DNA of 64,000 nucleotides from Methanobacterium sp. (GTDB lineage: Archaea > Methanobacteriota > Methanobacteria > Methanobacteriales > Methanobacteriaceae), in assembly GCF_038562635.1 (NCBI RefSeq), contig NZ_JBCFBO010000001.1:2334643-2398642 (forward strand), given 5' to 3'. A program made the translations under genes and the position numbers. The notes under the pieces are model-generated. The model was not told the origin of the DNA. It saw nothing but the letters and a program-made list of their open reading frames with translations, and did not search any database. Numbering within the stretch: the stretch's first letter is position 1; every line of letters begins with the position of its first letter. Below, piece after piece: positions 61,671-64,000 of this stretch.

Positions 61671-62444
61671 TTAACTTAAAATAATTTCTGCAATTTTTGC
61701 TATTGATTTAAAAGCTGCCGAGTCAGGATACTTGGCAAGAGGATGTCCTTCCATATCTGCTCTTATAACTTCTTCGTCCCGTGGAATAGTGCCAATAACT
61801 TCAAGCCCGATTTCTTTAATTTTTTGAGTCGCAAAGTTTTCTTCTGTTTCATTGGACACTTTATTTATAACACAGGCAAGTTTGGGGATACCAATATCAC
61901 TTGCAAGTTTTTTAATTCTTGCTGCAGTTTCAATGGATTTAAGTCCGGGTTCAACAACGATGATCATTAAATCAACGGCTTCAGCAGTTTTTCTACCCAG
62001 GTGTTCTATCCCTGCTTCCATGTCAAGTATAATAAATTCATCTTTTTTAAGAATTAAATTTCTCATGAGTGCTTTAAGAAGCACAGATGCAGGGCAGATA
62101 CATCCTTCGCCTCCCTTGTCAATGGTACCCATTACAAGGAGTTTTAAATTGCCTTCATTGTCATAATTTATAGATAAAGATTCTGGAAGGTCGCTTATCT
62201 TTGGATTCATCTTAAAAACTTCTCCAAATGATGTTCCTGATTCTGCACCGGTTCTTTCTTTTATAAGATCTTTCATCTTGGATATTGGAGTAATTGGCTC
62301 CGTGATCCCAAGACTTGATGCAAGGTTCATGTCTGGATCTGCATCTATAGCGAATACTTTATAACGTTGTGACAATATACATGCTAATGTACCAGAAAGG
62401 GTTGTTTTACCGACCCCTCCTTTTCCAGTTATTGCAATTTTCAT
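61671..62444 (-). CDS. CooC-like MinD/ParA-family ATPase
   Basis: The deviant Walker A GKGGVGKTT is at residues 7-15, ADPDMNLASSLG follows, and a CICP motif near residue 120 is the CxC pair of CooC nickel-insertion ATPases. The gene is upstream of Pcc1 on the minus strand. No CODH genes are present in this window, so the target could be another nickel enzyme, or one elsewhere. Confidence 0.85.
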   Translation of the reverse strand: MKIAITGKGGVGKTTLSGTLACILSQRYKVFAIDADPDMNLASSLGITEPITPISKMKDLIKERTGAESGTSFGEVFKMNPKISDLPESLSINYDNEGNLKLLVMGTIDKGGEGCICPASVLLKALMRNLILKKDEFIILDMEAGIEHLGRKTAEAVDLMIIVVEPGLKSIETAARIKKLASDIGIPKLACVINKVSNETEENFATQKIKEIGLEVIGTIPRDEEVIRADMEGHPLAKYPDSAAFKSIAKIAEIILS

Positions 62445-62572
62445 ATAATTTCACCTATATACATGGCTGTATATCAAGAGGTAATTACTATTTCTTTATG
62501 TGATCATTGTATATATAGGATGGAAGATTTATTAAGTTATAGACCTAAGAAAGTTATAGAGGAGGATTATTA

Positions 62573-63055
62573 ATGACTAGAGCATACACAAGAAAAGACT
62601 ATATAAGAAAAATTCCTGGCTCCAGGATAGTTCAATATGATATGGGGAACCTTTCAGCAGAATTCCCTTTGACTGTAAGTCTGGCGGTTAAAAAACCGAC
62701 ACAATTATCTCACAATGCATTAGAAGCAGCAAGGATCGCTTCAAACAAGTATATGCAGCGAAGGGCAGGTAGAATGGGTTACCATCTTAAAATAAGGGTG
62801 TACCCACACCACATAGTGCGTGAAAACCCAATGGCGACCGGTGCAGGTGCTGACAGGGTTCAGGACGGTATGAGAAAAGCATTCGGAAAACCAGTAAGCT
62901 CCGTTGCAATTGTAGATGCAGGCCAAAAGATTATAACAATACACACAAACAAAAGATACTTCAAAGATGCAAAAATGGCATTAAAAAGAGCTGCAATGAA
63001 ATTCCCTGTTCCATGTAGAATTGTTGTTGATAAGGGCGAAGAACTAATTAAATAG
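62573..63055 (+). CDS. 50S ribosomal protein L16 (L10e/uL16)
   Basis: The 160-residue ribosomal protein is recognised by [35 protein letters not shown] and [24 protein letters not shown], the archaeal L10e family. It forms part of the A-site of the large subunit. GGAGGA precedes the ATG by 8 nt. It lies immediately upstream of ppsA. Confidence 0.97.
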   Translation: MTRAYTRKDYIRKIPGSRIVQYDMGNLSAEFPLTVSLAVKKPTQLSHNALEAARIASNKYMQRRAGRMGYHLKIRVYPHHIVRENPMATGAGADRVQDGMRKAFGKPVSSVAIVDAGQKIITIHTNKRYFKDAKMALKRAAMKFPVPCRIVVDKGEELIK

Positions 63056-63068
63056 AAGAGTGTTTAGC

Positions 63069-64000
63069 ATGAAGCTTGTCGAATTTTTTGAAGAGCTAGG
63101 TAAAGAGGATGTGGATGTTGCAGGTGGAAAAGGTGCAAACCTGGGAGAATTAACAAATGCTGGAATTAATGTACCTCCAGGATTTGTTATAACCTCTGAA
63201 ACCTACGATAAATTTATAAAAGAAACAGGTATCTTTGATGAAATAATGAGCATTCTTGATGCTATAGATGTAAATGATACAAAAGAACTTCAAGGAGCTT
63301 CAGCAAGGATAAAAGAAATAATAATGAAAGCGTATGTGCCTGATGACATACGAACAACTGTAATTGAAGCTTACAATGCATTATGCCAGAGAATTGGTAA
63401 AGAAAATGCGTTTGTTGCAATAAGGTCTTCTGCAACAGCAGAAGATCTTCCTGAAGCTTCATTTGCTGGACAGCAAGATACATTCTTAAATATTAGGGGC
63501 CCAGAAGATGTCTTGATTTATGTACAGAAATGTTGGGCATCTTTATTCGAATCCCGAGCTATTTTTTACAGGGAAGAAAATAATTTTGATCATTCCAAAG
63601 TTTATATTGCTGTAGTTGTTCAAGAAATGGTTAATGCCGAAAAAGCAGGAGTAATGTTTACAGTTCACCCATCAACTGGTGAAGAACAGATATTACTTGA
63701 AGCTGCATGGGGATTAGGCGAAGCTGTAGTATCTGGTACCGTTACACCGGATACTTACTGGGTAGATAAGAAAACCGGCAAGGTCTTTAACTGTAATATA
63801 AGTGAAAAGAACACCATGTTTACAAAAGATCCTGATGCTGGAAAGACAGTACAACTGGACGTTCCAGAAGATCTTAAAAACAAAAGGGTTCTAAGTGATG
63901 AAGAAATTGCAGCACTTACCAAGCTTGGTGCAAGGATTCAGGAACATTATGATTTCCCACAGGACACTGAATGGGCAATGGAAAATGGAAAAGTTTTCAT
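63069..64000 (+). CDS. ppsA: Phosphoenolpyruvate synthase (3' end outside window)
   Basis: The gene starts at ATG 63069, 13 bp after uL16, and is open to the window end, with 310 codons visible. VAGGKGANLGELTNAGINVPPGF (in parts), AIRSSATAEDLPEASFAGQQDTFLN (in parts) and GVMFTVHP are the ATP-grasp domain of PEP synthase. It turns pyruvate into phosphoenolpyruvate for gluconeogenesis. The phospho-histidine and PEP-binding domains would lie beyond the window. Confidence 0.93.
   Translation, partial: MKLVEFFEELGKEDVDVAGGKGANLGELTNAGINVPPGFVITSETYDKFIKETGIFDEIMSILDAIDVNDTKELQGASARIKEIIMKAYVPDDIRTTVIEAYNALCQRIGKENAFVAIRSSATAEDLPEASFAGQQDTFLNIRGPEDVLIYVQKCWASLFESRAIFYREENNFDHSKVYIAVVVQEMVNAEKAGVMFTVHPSTGEEQILLEAAWGLGEAVVSGTVTPDTYWVDKKTGKVFNCNISEKNTMFTKDPDAGKTVQLDVPEDLKNKRVLSDEEIAALTKLGARIQEHYDFPQDTEWAMENGKVF

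Overview
The window is a gene-dense, AT-rich stretch of chromosome from a hydrogenotrophic methanogen of the order Methanobacteriales, most likely a Methanobacterium species. Evidence: methyl-coenzyme M reductase genes in the order mcrBDCGA lie directly upstream of mtrEDCBAFGH; methanogenesis marker genes (mmp7, probable mmp17, mmp10, mmp14) and an mvhDGAB hydrogenase operon are nearby; SerRS is of methanogen type; promoters are archaeal (TATA boxes) and ribosome sites are GGAGG/GGTGA. No tRNA, rRNA, CRISPR array or transposase was found.

Layout. 1-7 kb: GerW-family and DUF2953 genes, an Lrp regulator, DUF4013, Trm1 and a CPBP protease. 7-16 kb: a sugar aminotransferase, a membrane channel-like protein behind an elaborate hairpin leader, DUF2142, a lipoprotein, a thiamine-binding protein, a tRNA thiolase and a secreted peptidase-like protein. 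14.6-21.4 kb: GTPase, TraB, coenzyme M synthesis (comB), TRAM and PRC-barrel proteins, mmp17-mmp7. 23-27.7 kb: a metal/Fe-S island (DUF134 regulator, NifX-like protein, Mrp ATPase, ferredoxin, radical SAM, CDF transporter fused to a NifX-like domain, DtxR-type regulator). 27.8-42.3 kb: the methanogenesis core, with two radical SAM genes (one is mmp10, the McrA arginine methylase) divergent from mcr, then mtr and mmp14. 42.7-53.7 kb: HtpX, CobY, Fae, SufCB, mvhDGAB, CooT, PyrC. 53.7-64 kb: a phospholipase D-like protein, a HxGH nucleotidyltransferase, FKBP, a second large hairpin region, SerRS, Pcc1, a CooC-like ATPase, uL16 and the start of ppsA.

The genes cooperate around the last steps of methanogenesis. 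Mtr moves the methyl group to coenzyme M, Mcr releases methane, ComB helps make coenzyme M, CobY helps make the corrinoid of Mtr, Mmp10 modifies McrA, and Mvh supplies electrons for heterodisulfide reduction. Suf, Mrp, NifX-like, CooT and CooC-like proteins plausibly supply Fe-S clusters and nickel.

The most unusual content is three intergenic regions (about 8.36-8.72, 42.53-42.76 and 58.14-58.93 kb) built almost entirely of consecutive, different short hairpins. Each has 7-19 bp stems and mostly 3-4 nt loops, and longer-range helices close groups of hairpins into multi-way junctions. Non-Watson-Crick pairs are G-T on the + strand, which points to structured RNA read from that strand. In the first region the closing helix contains the ribosome-binding site of the next gene, and the region is bounded by an 8-bp direct repeat. 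I know of no described family that matches. Two genes also appear to start at ATA codons.
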